Source: Gemmatimonadota bacterium (GTDB lineage: Bacteria; Gemmatimonadota; Gemmatimonadetes; Gemmatimonadales; GWC2-71-9). From it: a stretch of 7,682 nt of DNA. The position numbers and the translations under genes are program-made. The notes below the pieces were generated by a model that did no database searches, had not been told where the DNA came from, and saw only the letters and a program-made list of their open reading frames with translations. Every line of letters starts with the position of its first letter. The stretch's first letter is position 1. Below, one piece after another: positions 1 to 6,198 of the stretch. The stretch is taken from the NCBI GenBank assembly GCA_016880225.1, contig JAEHDT010000014.1:1-7682 (forward strand), in the 5' to 3' direction.

Positions 1-606
1 CAGCGCCTCACGAAGGCCGTTCTGCATCCGGCCGACCGGGTCCGGCACCTGACTGTTGTCGAACAATCCGTTGCAGTTCGTGCTTCCAGGGAAGGGGTTC
101 CCCGTACAGGGCGGCGTGCCGGCGTACGTGACTTCGTTGCTGTCGAGGGTGGCAGGTCCGTACGTCCGCCCCTGGATGTCGAGCAGGCCGTTCGACATCT
201 GCTGATAGAACGTACGGTACGTGTATGGCCGGCCGAGCGGGGGCGTCGGGCTCCCGAATAGGACGGCGTCGTACTCGGCCGCCGTGCGCTGAGCGGTGAG
301 ATCCCTGTATTGGAACATCACGGCGGGAACCTGCAGCACGCCCGACACCGCTTGCGCCAGGGCGGCGAGCGGCGCCCCGGGAAGCGCGGGGGCGTTCAGG
401 GCGCCGTAAGCCTTCTGGCTCAGGAGCCGCGCGCGGAGTTCGCGCACGGCCCGCGCCTGGCGGCGCCACACGCCGTCCTTGCGGAAATCGAAGCCGGGGA
501 TCTCGCGCCGCACGCGCCGCGGGCCCTGCTGGGCGGCGGCGCGGGCCGGGGCGGCGGCAAGACCGATGAGCGCGAGCACGGCGACCAGCGGCGCGCGGTG
601 CGGCAT
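1..606 (-). CDS. Secreted M6-family metalloprotease, N-terminal part (3' end beyond window)
   Basis: The leftward frame is open from an ATG at 606-604 to the window edge, giving 202 residues with no stop. Residues 1-26 form a typical signal peptide: MPHR, a hydrophobic Leu/Ala/Val core, then a likely signal peptidase I site near ARAAA-QQ. The mature part resembles the start of the immune-inhibitor-A-like M6 peptidase domain: VMFQYRD (96-102), the RPYTYRTFYQQMSNGLLDIQG block (126-146), LDSNEVTYAG and two cysteines (167, 178). By family knowledge it would be an exported zinc endopeptidase. The HExxH zinc site lies further downstream in this family and is outside the window, so activity cannot be judged. 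GAGGGG (619-614) sits 7 nt before the ATG and supports this start; a GTG directly before it is less likely. It follows the permease gene by 50 bp on the same strand and may be the third gene of that unit. The M6 assignment rests on block similarity recognised by eye. Confidence 0.78.
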   Translation of the reverse strand, partial: MPHRAPLVAVLALIGLAAAPARAAAQQGPRRVRREIPGFDFRKDGVWRRQARAVRELRARLLSQKAYGALNAPALPGAPLAALAQAVSGVLQVPAVMFQYRDLTAQRTAAEYDAVLFGSPTPPLGRPYTYRTFYQQMSNGLLDIQGRTYGPATLDSNEVTYAGTPPCTGNPFPGSTNCNGLFDNSQVPDPVGRMQNGLREAL

Positions 607-656
607 CACGAGACCCCTCGGGTGGTGACGGACGGACGACGTTGCGGCAATCTACT

Positions 657-2063
657 TTAGGCCGCCGGAGGCGCGGTAGCTGTGCGATGCCTCACACCGC
701 GCGCCGCGAGTAATACCCCGAGCGCCATGAAACCGATCACGCCGCCCACGACCTTGGCTCGGTACAGCCAGGGGTGCGCTTCATCGGCCGGCGGCACGAA
801 GCCCAGCACGATCGAGAACAGCACCGCGGCGAATCCCACCACCCCGACCAGGGTCGTGGTCGACGTGCGCACGCGGCACAGCCGCAGGTACGCGAGGAAC
901 AGGTAGAGATAGGGAATGAAGAACAGGATCAGAGTCGTCTGCGTCAGCACGAGATACGCGTTCTTCACGGTCGTGCCGACGAGGCTCGCGATCACGAACA
1001 CGGTGGCGATCGCGCCCTGCGTCACCAGCCCGACGTACGGCGTCTGCCAGCGCGGATGGATCCGTCCGAACGCGGGCGGCAGCGCACCCTCCACCCCCGC
1101 GACGAACGGCAGGCGGGCCGAGCCCGCGAGCCACGCCCCCAGGCCGCCCAGGTTCCCGAGCACGAGCAGGATCGCCACGATCGCGGCCACTGGCGCGAGC
1201 CACGCCGCCCCGAGCCGCTCGACCAACGCGGCCGTCGCCTGCGGCATGCCGTTCGTGATGCTGACGGTCTCTTGCGGCAGCGCGACGAGCATCGCCGCCG
1301 TGCCGAGCACGTACATGGCCACGATCGCGAGGGCCGACACCGCGATGCCCCGCCGCAACGTCCTCGCGGGATCGTGGATCTCGTCTCCCAGCGTGGGCGC
1401 GAGCTCGAGGCCGGCGAACGCGAACGTCATGGTCGCGAACAGATTGATCGACGGAAGATCGAGTCTCGTGGGCACGAGGCCGCGCACCGTGACCGGTGTC
1501 GCGCTGCCGCGCGCCACGAGCGACCAGACGGCGAGCAGCACGAAGATCAGCGCGGGCACCCACGTACCGTAGCCGCCCAGGTTCTGCAGCCGCTTGCCCA
1601 CACGCAGCCCCACGAGGTTCATGCCTACGGCGAGCCACAGGCCGGCGAGCGACATGCCACCGATGAACCAGGGATCGTCACCCAGGCGCACGAAGCGCGG
1701 GCCCGCCGCGTACGCGGCGATGGCCGCCGTGGTGACGAGGAGCGAAGGGAAGTAGAACAGATTGTTGACCCAATAGCCCCACCCGGCTACGAAGCCGTGC
1801 ACCGGGCCGAAGGCCCGCCGCACCCAGCGGTAGATCCCCCCCGCTCCGGGATCGATCTCGGCGAGCTCCCGCACCGCAACGGCCGACGGCAGGAAGAAGA
1901 TCAGCATCGCCAGGAGCCACAGCCCCAGACTCGCGAGTCCGAACTGGCTCGCCGCGGTCGTGAGCCAGCGCAGCCCCACGATGGCGCTGATGTTGAACAG
2001 CACCACGTCGCGCAACCGCATGACGCGGGGGAGTTGGGGGCGGGCGCCTCCTGCCGTGGTCAC
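657..2063 (-). CDS. APC-superfamily amino acid/amine permease
   Basis: A 468-residue, very hydrophobic protein, the usual length for an APC (amino acid-polyamine-organocation) transporter, with about 12 membrane helices. The helix 1 region (about 18-38) holds the unwound segment SAIVGLRW. Helix 2 (46-66) ends in VRELAEIDPGAGGIYRWVRRAFG (65-87), the cytoplasmic ExxxxxPxxGGxYxWxxxxxG signature. GLELAPTLGDEIHDPARTLRRG (218-239) matches the conserved helix 6 to loop 6-7 block. Within the superfamily it looks closest to the glutamate/GABA-antiporter and basic amino acid branch, but the substrate cannot be read from sequence. The start chosen is GTG (2063-2061), which overlaps the upstream phosphatase stop as GTGA and suggests translational coupling. 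A second candidate is the ATG at 2021-2019 (MRLRDVV); AGGAGG lies 25 nt before it, too far to be its ribosome site. The frame stays open upstream to 2411, but that part is Arg/Pro-rich and antisense-like in composition, lies inside the phosphatase gene, and is not credible. Confidence 0.88.
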   Translation of the reverse strand: MTTAGGARPQLPRVMRLRDVVLFNISAIVGLRWLTTAASQFGLASLGLWLLAMLIFFLPSAVAVRELAEIDPGAGGIYRWVRRAFGPVHGFVAGWGYWVNNLFYFPSLLVTTAAIAAYAAGPRFVRLGDDPWFIGGMSLAGLWLAVGMNLVGLRVGKRLQNLGGYGTWVPALIFVLLAVWSLVARGSATPVTVRGLVPTRLDLPSINLFATMTFAFAGLELAPTLGDEIHDPARTLRRGIAVSALAIVAMYVLGTAAMLVALPQETVSITNGMPQATAALVERLGAAWLAPVAAIVAILLVLGNLGGLGAWLAGSARLPFVAGVEGALPPAFGRIHPRWQTPYVGLVTQGAIATVFVIASLVGTTVKNAYLVLTQTTLILFFIPYLYLFLAYLRLCRVRTSTTTLVGVVGFAAVLFSIVLGFVPPADEAHPWLYRAKVVGGVIGFMALGVLLAARGVRHRTATAPPAA

Positions 2064-2773
2064 GGCGCGGTCGGGTGCACGCGCGCCGCCAGCCAGCCGA
2101 GGCCGCCGCCGACCAGTGCCCCACCCGCGACGTCCGTGGGAAAGTGTTTCCCCGCGGCCACCCGGAGCGCCGCCGTTCCGGCGGCACCCGCGAACAACAG
2201 GACGGCGTTCCGTGTGCGGTGCGGCAGGCGCTCGCGCTGCGCCATGACGAGGTACGAGGTCGCGGCCGCGAACGCGAGCGACGCGTGGCCGGAGGGGAAC
2301 GAGCGGCGATTGTCGCGGTCGGATCCGGCGGCGGATGCGGCTGCGGTATAGAGGACGGGACGGCTGCGATGGGCGAGCGCCTTGAGCCATTCGGTGGCGG
2401 CGAAGGTCCAACCGAGCGAGTTGGCGAATACGACGGCGTGGCCACGCACCTGCGCCGGCGTGGCGCCGTCAAGCGATGCGACGCCCGACAACCCCACCAC
2501 TCCCACGAGCAGCACGCTGCTCGCGGTCGCCGCGGATCCCGAGAACGTGTGCAGCGCGGCGTGATCGATCCCCGGGAGCGAGGCGGGATCACACGGCGCG
2601 CACGGGGGCGCCCCGTGGGGCAGCCCCGCCGCCCGCGGAATGAAGCTCAGCACGCCCGCTACGCCCACCGACGCTGCGTCCCACCAGGTGACGCGGTAGG
2701 GAGCCTGCGCGGTGAGCGGCGGGACGGCGACGGTTTGCACGGCGAGCGCGACTGCCAACCAGCGCATGCACAT
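2060..2773 (-). CDS. Exported PAP2 (type 2 phosphatidic acid phosphatase) family protein
   Basis: A 237-residue protein with the full PAP2/acid phosphatase triad of motifs: C1 KALAHRSRP (131-139), C2 FPSGHAS (159-165, catalytic-type His163) and C3 RVAAGKHFPTD (204-214, nucleophile-type His210 and Asp214). An N-terminal signal-like segment (MRWLAVALAVQTV..., cleavage near TAQA-P, about residue 24) and several hydrophobic stretches (about 32-46, 83-99, 113-123, 165-178, 190-203, 214-229) point to an inner-membrane enzyme with its active site towards the periplasm. By family it should dephosphorylate a lipid phosphate or pyrophosphate such as phosphatidate, undecaprenyl-PP or a sphingoid/ceramide phosphate; the substrate is unknown. 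Cys58 and Cys61 could form a disulfide. The first ATG (2773) has GAG directly against it. The second ATG (2767-2765, starting MRWL) has that GAG 6 nt upstream and may be the true start. It is divergent from spt and leads the leftward unit. Confidence 0.88.
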   Translation of the reverse strand: MCMRWLAVALAVQTVAVPPLTAQAPYRVTWWDAASVGVAGVLSFIPRAAGLPHGAPPCAPCDPASLPGIDHAALHTFSGSAATASSVLLVGVVGLSGVASLDGATPAQVRGHAVVFANSLGWTFAATEWLKALAHRSRPVLYTAAASAAGSDRDNRRSFPSGHASLAFAAATSYLVMAQRERLPHRTRNAVLLFAGAAGTAALRVAAGKHFPTDVAGGALVGGGLGWLAARVHPTAP

Positions 2774-2915
2774 CTCGTTGGAAACGGACGGCCTTCAACT
2801 TACGTGGCCCATGACGCATACGCTGGCGAGGCGCGCATCTCTTGTGGCCTTGCGGTTTTAGGGCACCGTCACTAACCTTGGGGCTGAATTTTCCCATCAT
2901 CGCCCCGGGGGCCCC
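2774..2915. promoter_or_regulatory. Divergent intergenic region between PAP2 gene and sphingolipid operon
   Basis: These 142 bp are the only sizeable non-coding DNA in the window, and both transcription units start here, so promoters for both should lie inside. Rightward, a weak sigma70-like pair can be proposed: TTGCGG (2850-2855), a 17-bp spacer and TAACCT (2873-2878), each matching about half the consensus. The short AT-richer stretch GAATTTT (2886-2892) is locally unusual. GGGGC (2880-2884) and GCCCC (2902-2906) could pair across a 17-nt loop just upstream of the spt ribosome site. I see no convincing leftward promoter, no clear operator repeat and no riboswitch. The region's role is inferred from gene orientation; the box assignments are low confidence. 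Confidence 0.5.
2907..2911 (+). promoter_or_regulatory. Ribosome binding site of spt (GGGGG)
   Basis: GGGGG ends 4 nt before the GTG at 2916 and supports that start; there is no competing in-frame ATG nearby. It is flanked on both sides by CCCC (2903-2906 and 2912-2915). The same arrangement, GGGGG plus 4 nt, recurs at 4112-4116 in front of a CTG codon at the next gene. Confidence 0.5.
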
Positions 2916-4124
2916 GTGAGTACCGAGACCCTACAAAACATCGCGCTGCTCGAGAAATGCCGGAATTTCCTTCCCAAGGCCCGCGAGGTTCAGGCGGCTG
3001 GGCTGCACGCGTGGTACAAGCCCATCTCGCGATCCGAGGACACGGTCGTCGTCATCGAGGGCAAAGAGCGGATCATGATGGGCTCCAACAACTACCTGGG
3101 GCTCACCCATCATCCCGCGGTCCTCGCCGCTGCCAAGGCGGCGCTCGATCGCTACGGCTCGGGGTGCACCGGGAGCCGCTTGCTGAACGGCACCCTCGAT
3201 CTGCACGAGCAACTCGAGGCCGAGCTGGCCCAGTTCTTCGGAAAGGAAGCCTGCCTCGTCTTCTCGACCGGCTACCAGGCTAACCTGGGTGTCGTTTCGG
3301 GGCTGGTCGGGCGCGGGGACGTCGTGTTCCTCGACAAGCTGGACCACGCGTCGATCGTGGACGGGGCCAAGATGTCCTACGGCCAGACCGAGCGGTTCGG
3401 TCACGGCGATCTCGCCGAACTCGAGCGGAAGATGCAGAAAGTGCCCGCCGCCGTCGGGAAGATGATCATCGTGGACGGCGTCTATTCGATGGAAGGCGAC
3501 ATCGCCGACGTCGCGGGGCTGCTCAAGATCGCGCAACGCTACGGCGCCGTGCTCGCAATCGACGACGCGCACGCGGTCGGCGTGCTCGGTCCCAAGGGGG
3601 ACGGCACCGCGGCCCAGTTCGGGCTCAGCGACGAGGTGGACCTCATCGTCGGCACGTTCTCAAAGTCGCTCGCGTCCATTGGCGGCTTTGTCGCGGGCCC
3701 CGAGGCCGTCATCACGTTTCTCAAGTACAACGCGCGACCGCTCGTCTTCACCGCCGCGCTCCCACCCTCGAACACAGCGGGGGTGCTCGCCGCGTTGCAC
3801 GTCATGCAGCAGGAGCCGGAGCGTCGCGAGTCGCTCTGGGCGAACGCCCGGCGCCTCCAGACGGGCCTGCGGTCGATGGGCTTCGACATCGGCACGACCG
3901 AGACGCCCATCGTCCCGTTCCTGATCGGGGAATTCGAGAAGACGCTGCTCTACTGGCGCAAGCTGTTCGACGCCGGCGTGTTCACCAATCCGGTCGTGCC
4001 GCCCGCGCTGCCGCCCTCGCGGTGCCGGCTCCGGACCAGCGTGATGGCGACCCACACGGCGGACCAAATCGATTACGCCTTGGAGACCTTCGGCAGGCTC
4101 GGAAAAGAGCTGGGGGTCATCTGA
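2916..4124 (+). CDS. spt: Serine palmitoyltransferase (alpha-oxoamine synthase, PLP-dependent)
   Basis: Condenses L-serine with an acyl thioester, releasing CO2, to form 3-ketosphinganine: the committed step of sphingolipid synthesis, in the cytosol or at the inner membrane. The 402 residues match the bacterial soluble SPT length. Visible landmarks are GSNNYLGLTHHP (56-67), YGSGCTGSRLLNGTLDLH (80-97), KLDHASIVDG (141-150) with the PLP-stacking His144, VDGVYSMEGD (186-195), IDDAHAVG (215-222) with Asp216 and His219, TFSKSLASIGGF (247-258) with Schiff-base Lys250, and the C-terminal substrate loop and RTSVMATHT block (373-381). The GSNNYLGLT, GSRLLNGTLD and GTFSKSLASIGGF wording fits SPT better than the sister enzymes KBL, AONS or ALAS. 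The neighbouring ceramide genes agree. The GTG start is chosen because GGGGG lies 4 nt upstream and the N-terminus (ETLQN...KCRNFLPKAREVQ) looks like complete SPTs. It is the first gene of the operon. The serine and acyl-chain preferences are assumed, not seen. Confidence 0.93.
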   Translation: MSTETLQNIALLEKCRNFLPKAREVQAAGLHAWYKPISRSEDTVVVIEGKERIMMGSNNYLGLTHHPAVLAAAKAALDRYGSGCTGSRLLNGTLDLHEQLEAELAQFFGKEACLVFSTGYQANLGVVSGLVGRGDVVFLDKLDHASIVDGAKMSYGQTERFGHGDLAELERKMQKVPAAVGKMIIVDGVYSMEGDIADVAGLLKIAQRYGAVLAIDDAHAVGVLGPKGDGTAAQFGLSDEVDLIVGTFSKSLASIGGFVAGPEAVITFLKYNARPLVFTAALPPSNTAGVLAALHVMQQEPERRESLWANARRLQTGLRSMGFDIGTTETPIVPFLIGEFEKTLLYWRKLFDAGVFTNPVVPPALPPSRCRLRTSVMATHTADQIDYALETFGRLGKELGVI

Positions 4125-4138
4125 GCGCTGCGCAGATC

Positions 4139-5233
4139 GTGCCCGTCACCGACGGGCGCGGTCTGGAGCGGTTCATCGCATTTCCGTACGACCTTCACCG
4201 CGGCGACCCGCTCTGGGTCCCGCAGCTGCGGATGGACGTGCGCACGCTGCTCACGCCCAGCAAGAACCCGTTCTTCCAGCATGCCGAAGCGCAATACTTC
4301 CTCGCGGTGCGGGACGGCCGTACCGTCGGCCGCATCGCGGCCATCAAGAACGACGCCCACACCCGCGAGCACAACGACCGCGTCGGGTTCTACGGCTTCT
4401 TCGAGTGCGTGAACGACCAAGCCGTCGCGAACGCGCTGTTCGACGCCGCCGCGGCCTGGCTCACGGCGAAGGGGTTCCGGGTGATGCGCGGGCCGATGAA
4501 CCCGTCGGTCAACGACGAGTGCGGCCTGCTGGTGAATGGGTTCGACACCCCTCCCACCATCATGATGCCGCACAACCCCCGCTACTACGTTGCGCTGCAC
4601 GAGGCCTACGGCTTCGCAAAGGCCAAGGATCTGCTGGCATTCGAGGGCGGACACGACGCCATGCCGGAGCGCATCGCCCGCGCGGCGAACGTGATCGCGG
4701 AGCGCAAGGGAATCACGCTGCGTCCGCTCAACATGAAGCGCTTCAAGGAGGAAGTGGAGCTGGTCAAGGCGCTCTACAACCAGGCGTGGGAGAAGAACTG
4801 GGGGTTCGTGCCGCTGACGGATGCGGAGATCGACCACCTCGCGAAGCAGCTGAAGCCGATCGTCGTTCCCGACCTGGTGTGCTTCGCGGAGCGGCGCGGC
4901 CAGGTGATCGGCTTCGCGGTCGCGCTGCCGGATCTGAACGTCGCCTTGAAGCACAATCCTTCCGGGCGGATCTGGGGCATCCCCAAGATTTTGTGGTACG
5001 CCCGCCGCATCAATCGCTGCCGTATCCCCCTGCTGGGCACGCTGAAGGAATATCGGATGAGCGGCGTGGACGCCCTGATGTACCACTGGATCTGGACCAA
5101 GGGCGCGACTCACGGCTACTACTGGGGCGAGGGCGGCTGGATCCTCGAGGACAACGCCGCCATGGTCAACGGCGCTCTCCAGCTCGGCTTCCGCCCCTAC
5201 AAGACGTACCGCATCTACGACAAACCGTTGTGA
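4139..5233 (+). CDS. bcerS: Bacterial ceramide synthase-type GNAT N-acyltransferase
   Basis: Predicted to N-acylate the amino group of 3-ketosphinganine, giving 3-ketoceramide. The model is the Caulobacter bCerS, a GNAT-fold enzyme unrelated to eukaryotic ceramide synthases and acting before ketone reduction. The 364-residue product belongs to a conserved GNAT-superfamily group. It has an N-terminal half with FPYDLHRGDPLWVPQL (15-30), RGPMNPSVNDECGLL (117-131) and MMPHNPRYY (142-150), and a C-terminal acyltransferase-like half (about 190-364) ending in EGGWILEDNAAM (331-342), G350FRPYKTYRIYDKPL. There is no signal peptide or clear transmembrane helix, so it is probably cytosolic or peripheral. 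Its position between spt and cerR is the strongest functional argument. The start is uncertain: GTG at 4139 is the conventional choice, but CTG at 4121 (overlapping the spt stop as CTGA, GGGGG 4 nt upstream) would add six residues and complete an apparent first beta strand. A GTG at 4022 would overlap spt by about 100 bp and is rejected. Cerebroside- or other amine-acyltransferase roles are not excluded. Confidence 0.82.
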   Translation: MPVTDGRGLERFIAFPYDLHRGDPLWVPQLRMDVRTLLTPSKNPFFQHAEAQYFLAVRDGRTVGRIAAIKNDAHTREHNDRVGFYGFFECVNDQAVANALFDAAAAWLTAKGFRVMRGPMNPSVNDECGLLVNGFDTPPTIMMPHNPRYYVALHEAYGFAKAKDLLAFEGGHDAMPERIARAANVIAERKGITLRPLNMKRFKEEVELVKALYNQAWEKNWGFVPLTDAEIDHLAKQLKPIVVPDLVCFAERRGQVIGFAVALPDLNVALKHNPSGRIWGIPKILWYARRINRCRIPLLGTLKEYRMSGVDALMYHWIWTKGATHGYYWGEGGWILEDNAAMVNGALQLGFRPYKTYRIYDKPL

Positions 5234-6198
5234 AGGCGTTCGTCACCGGCGGCACCGGCTTCGTGGGGGCGCATCTCGTGCAGGCGTTGCGCGCCCGCGG
5301 CGACACCGTGACCTGCCTCGTCCGCAACGGCGCGAAGGCCCGGGCGCTCGGCTGGAGCGACGTGCGGGTGATTCCCGGAGGGCTGGACGACGGCGCGGCG
5401 CTGCGGGAAGGCTGCGCCGAGGCGGACGTGATCTACCACGTGGCGGGGCGCATCAGCGCGCGCGACCTGAACGAGTTCATGCGCGCCAACCGAGACGCCA
5501 CCGCCAACCTGCTCGAAGCGGCGTCCGGCCGGCCGCTGCAGCGCTTCGTGCTCGTCTCATCACTGGCGGTCGCCGGGCCCACCGTCCCGGGGCATCCGAT
5601 CGACGAGACCCGCCCGCCGTCTCCCGTCACCCCGTACGGGCAGAGCAAGCTCGCCGCCGAGGTGCTCGTGCGGGCGATGGCGATCTCCTGGACGATCGTG
5701 CGGCCCCCCACGGTGTACGGCGAGTGGGACCGTGAGATTCTGAAGGTGTTCCGGCTCGCCCGAACGGGGGTCGCGCCCGTGTTCGGTGACGGCTCGCAGG
5801 AGCTGTCGGTCATCTACGCGGGTGACCTCGCGGCCGCCCTGGTGGCGGCGGCCACGGCGCCCGCCGCCGCGAACCGGTTGTATTACGCGGCGCACCCCGA
5901 GGTGACCACGAGCGGGGAGCTGGTGCGCGCCATCGGACGGAGCGTCGGGCGCGCGCCGCGGATCGTGCCCTTGCCCGGGCCGGTCGCCCGGGGGCTGTTG
6001 TGGGTCATCGGTTCGGTCGCGCATCTGGCGGGCCGGGCGACGCTCCTGTCGGTCGACAAGGCCGCGGAGTTCCTGGCGCCGGCGTGGACGTGCCGCTCCG
6101 ACGCCCTGACGCGCGACACGGGGTGGCGCGCAGACACCGATCTGGAGACGGGATTGCGACGCACGGCAGCGTGGTATCGGACGGAGGGGTGGCTGTGA
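5230..6198 (+). CDS. cerR: CerR-like ceramide reductase, NAD(P)-dependent epimerase/dehydratase family (extended SDR)
   Basis: Predicted to reduce the 3-keto group of ketoceramide to dihydroceramide, as proposed for Caulobacter CerR, which is also an epimerase-like extended SDR. The 322 residues begin with the Rossmann dinucleotide motif TGGTGFVG (6-13). They continue with Arg32 after beta-2 (suggesting NADP(H)), the SSLAVAG active-site strand (110-116, Ser110/111), and the YGQSK catalytic YxxxK (Tyr136, Lys140). RPPTVYG (158-164) and a long C-terminal substrate domain follow. Residues about 247-272 (PLPGPVARGLLWVIGS...) are hydrophobic with flanking Arg and could dock the enzyme on the membrane, as in 3-beta-HSD-like relatives. 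The GTG start at 5230 overlaps the upstream stop (GTGA, 5230-5233), so translation is probably coupled; no separate ribosome site is visible. The frame is open far upstream but that is a shadow of the previous gene. On sequence alone it could be another sugar or steroid-type SDR; the reductase call depends on the operon. Confidence 0.82.
   Translation: MKAFVTGGTGFVGAHLVQALRARGDTVTCLVRNGAKARALGWSDVRVIPGGLDDGAALREGCAEADVIYHVAGRISARDLNEFMRANRDATANLLEAASGRPLQRFVLVSSLAVAGPTVPGHPIDETRPPSPVTPYGQSKLAAEVLVRAMAISWTIVRPPTVYGEWDREILKVFRLARTGVAPVFGDGSQELSVIYAGDLAAALVAAATAPAAANRLYYAAHPEVTTSGELVRAIGRSVGRAPRIVPLPGPVARGLLWVIGSVAHLAGRATLLSVDKAAEFLAPAWTCRSDALTRDTGWRADTDLETGLRRTAAWYRTEGWL
6183..6189 (+). promoter_or_regulatory. 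Strong ribosome binding site for the Aur1/PAP2-like gene
   Basis: GGAGGGG lies inside the last codons of the reductase gene, with the GGAGG core 7 nt before the GTG at 6195. It is the best Shine-Dalgarno sequence in the window. It selects the GTG at 6195 over the in-frame GTG at 6189 and suggests that the last gene is translated at its own rate as well as by coupling. Confidence 0.6.

Noticed and set aside
607..656. Terminator or promoter between the permease and M6 protease genes
   Set aside because: The 50 bp hold only a plausible ribosome site (GAGGGG); no stem with a T-run and no clear promoter boxes are visible.
774..2351. A 525-codon rightward open frame opposite the permease and PAP2 genes
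   Set aside because: Its product is dominated by Arg, His, Gln, Pro and Glu with no domain or hydrophobic core, the expected antisense shadow of GC-rich codons. The opposite strand holds clear APC and PAP2 motifs.
2064..2411. Upstream extension of the permease frame to an ATG at 2411
   Set aside because: The added 116 residues are Arg/Pro-rich, lie wholly inside the PAP2 gene and do not resemble any APC N-terminus.
4022..4138. GTG at 4022 as start of the ceramide synthase gene
   Set aside because: It would overlap the conserved C-terminus of spt by about 100 bp, and the added residues look like frame-shifted spt.
4073..5113. A 346-codon leftward frame opposite the ceramide synthase gene
   Set aside because: Its composition is typical of an antisense shadow and it has no recognisable domain.
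4405..5229. Upstream extension of the reductase frame, suggesting a fused protein
   Set aside because: The extension is Arg/Gly/Ala-rich shadow of the bCerS frame; the Rossmann motif begins right after the GTG at 5230.
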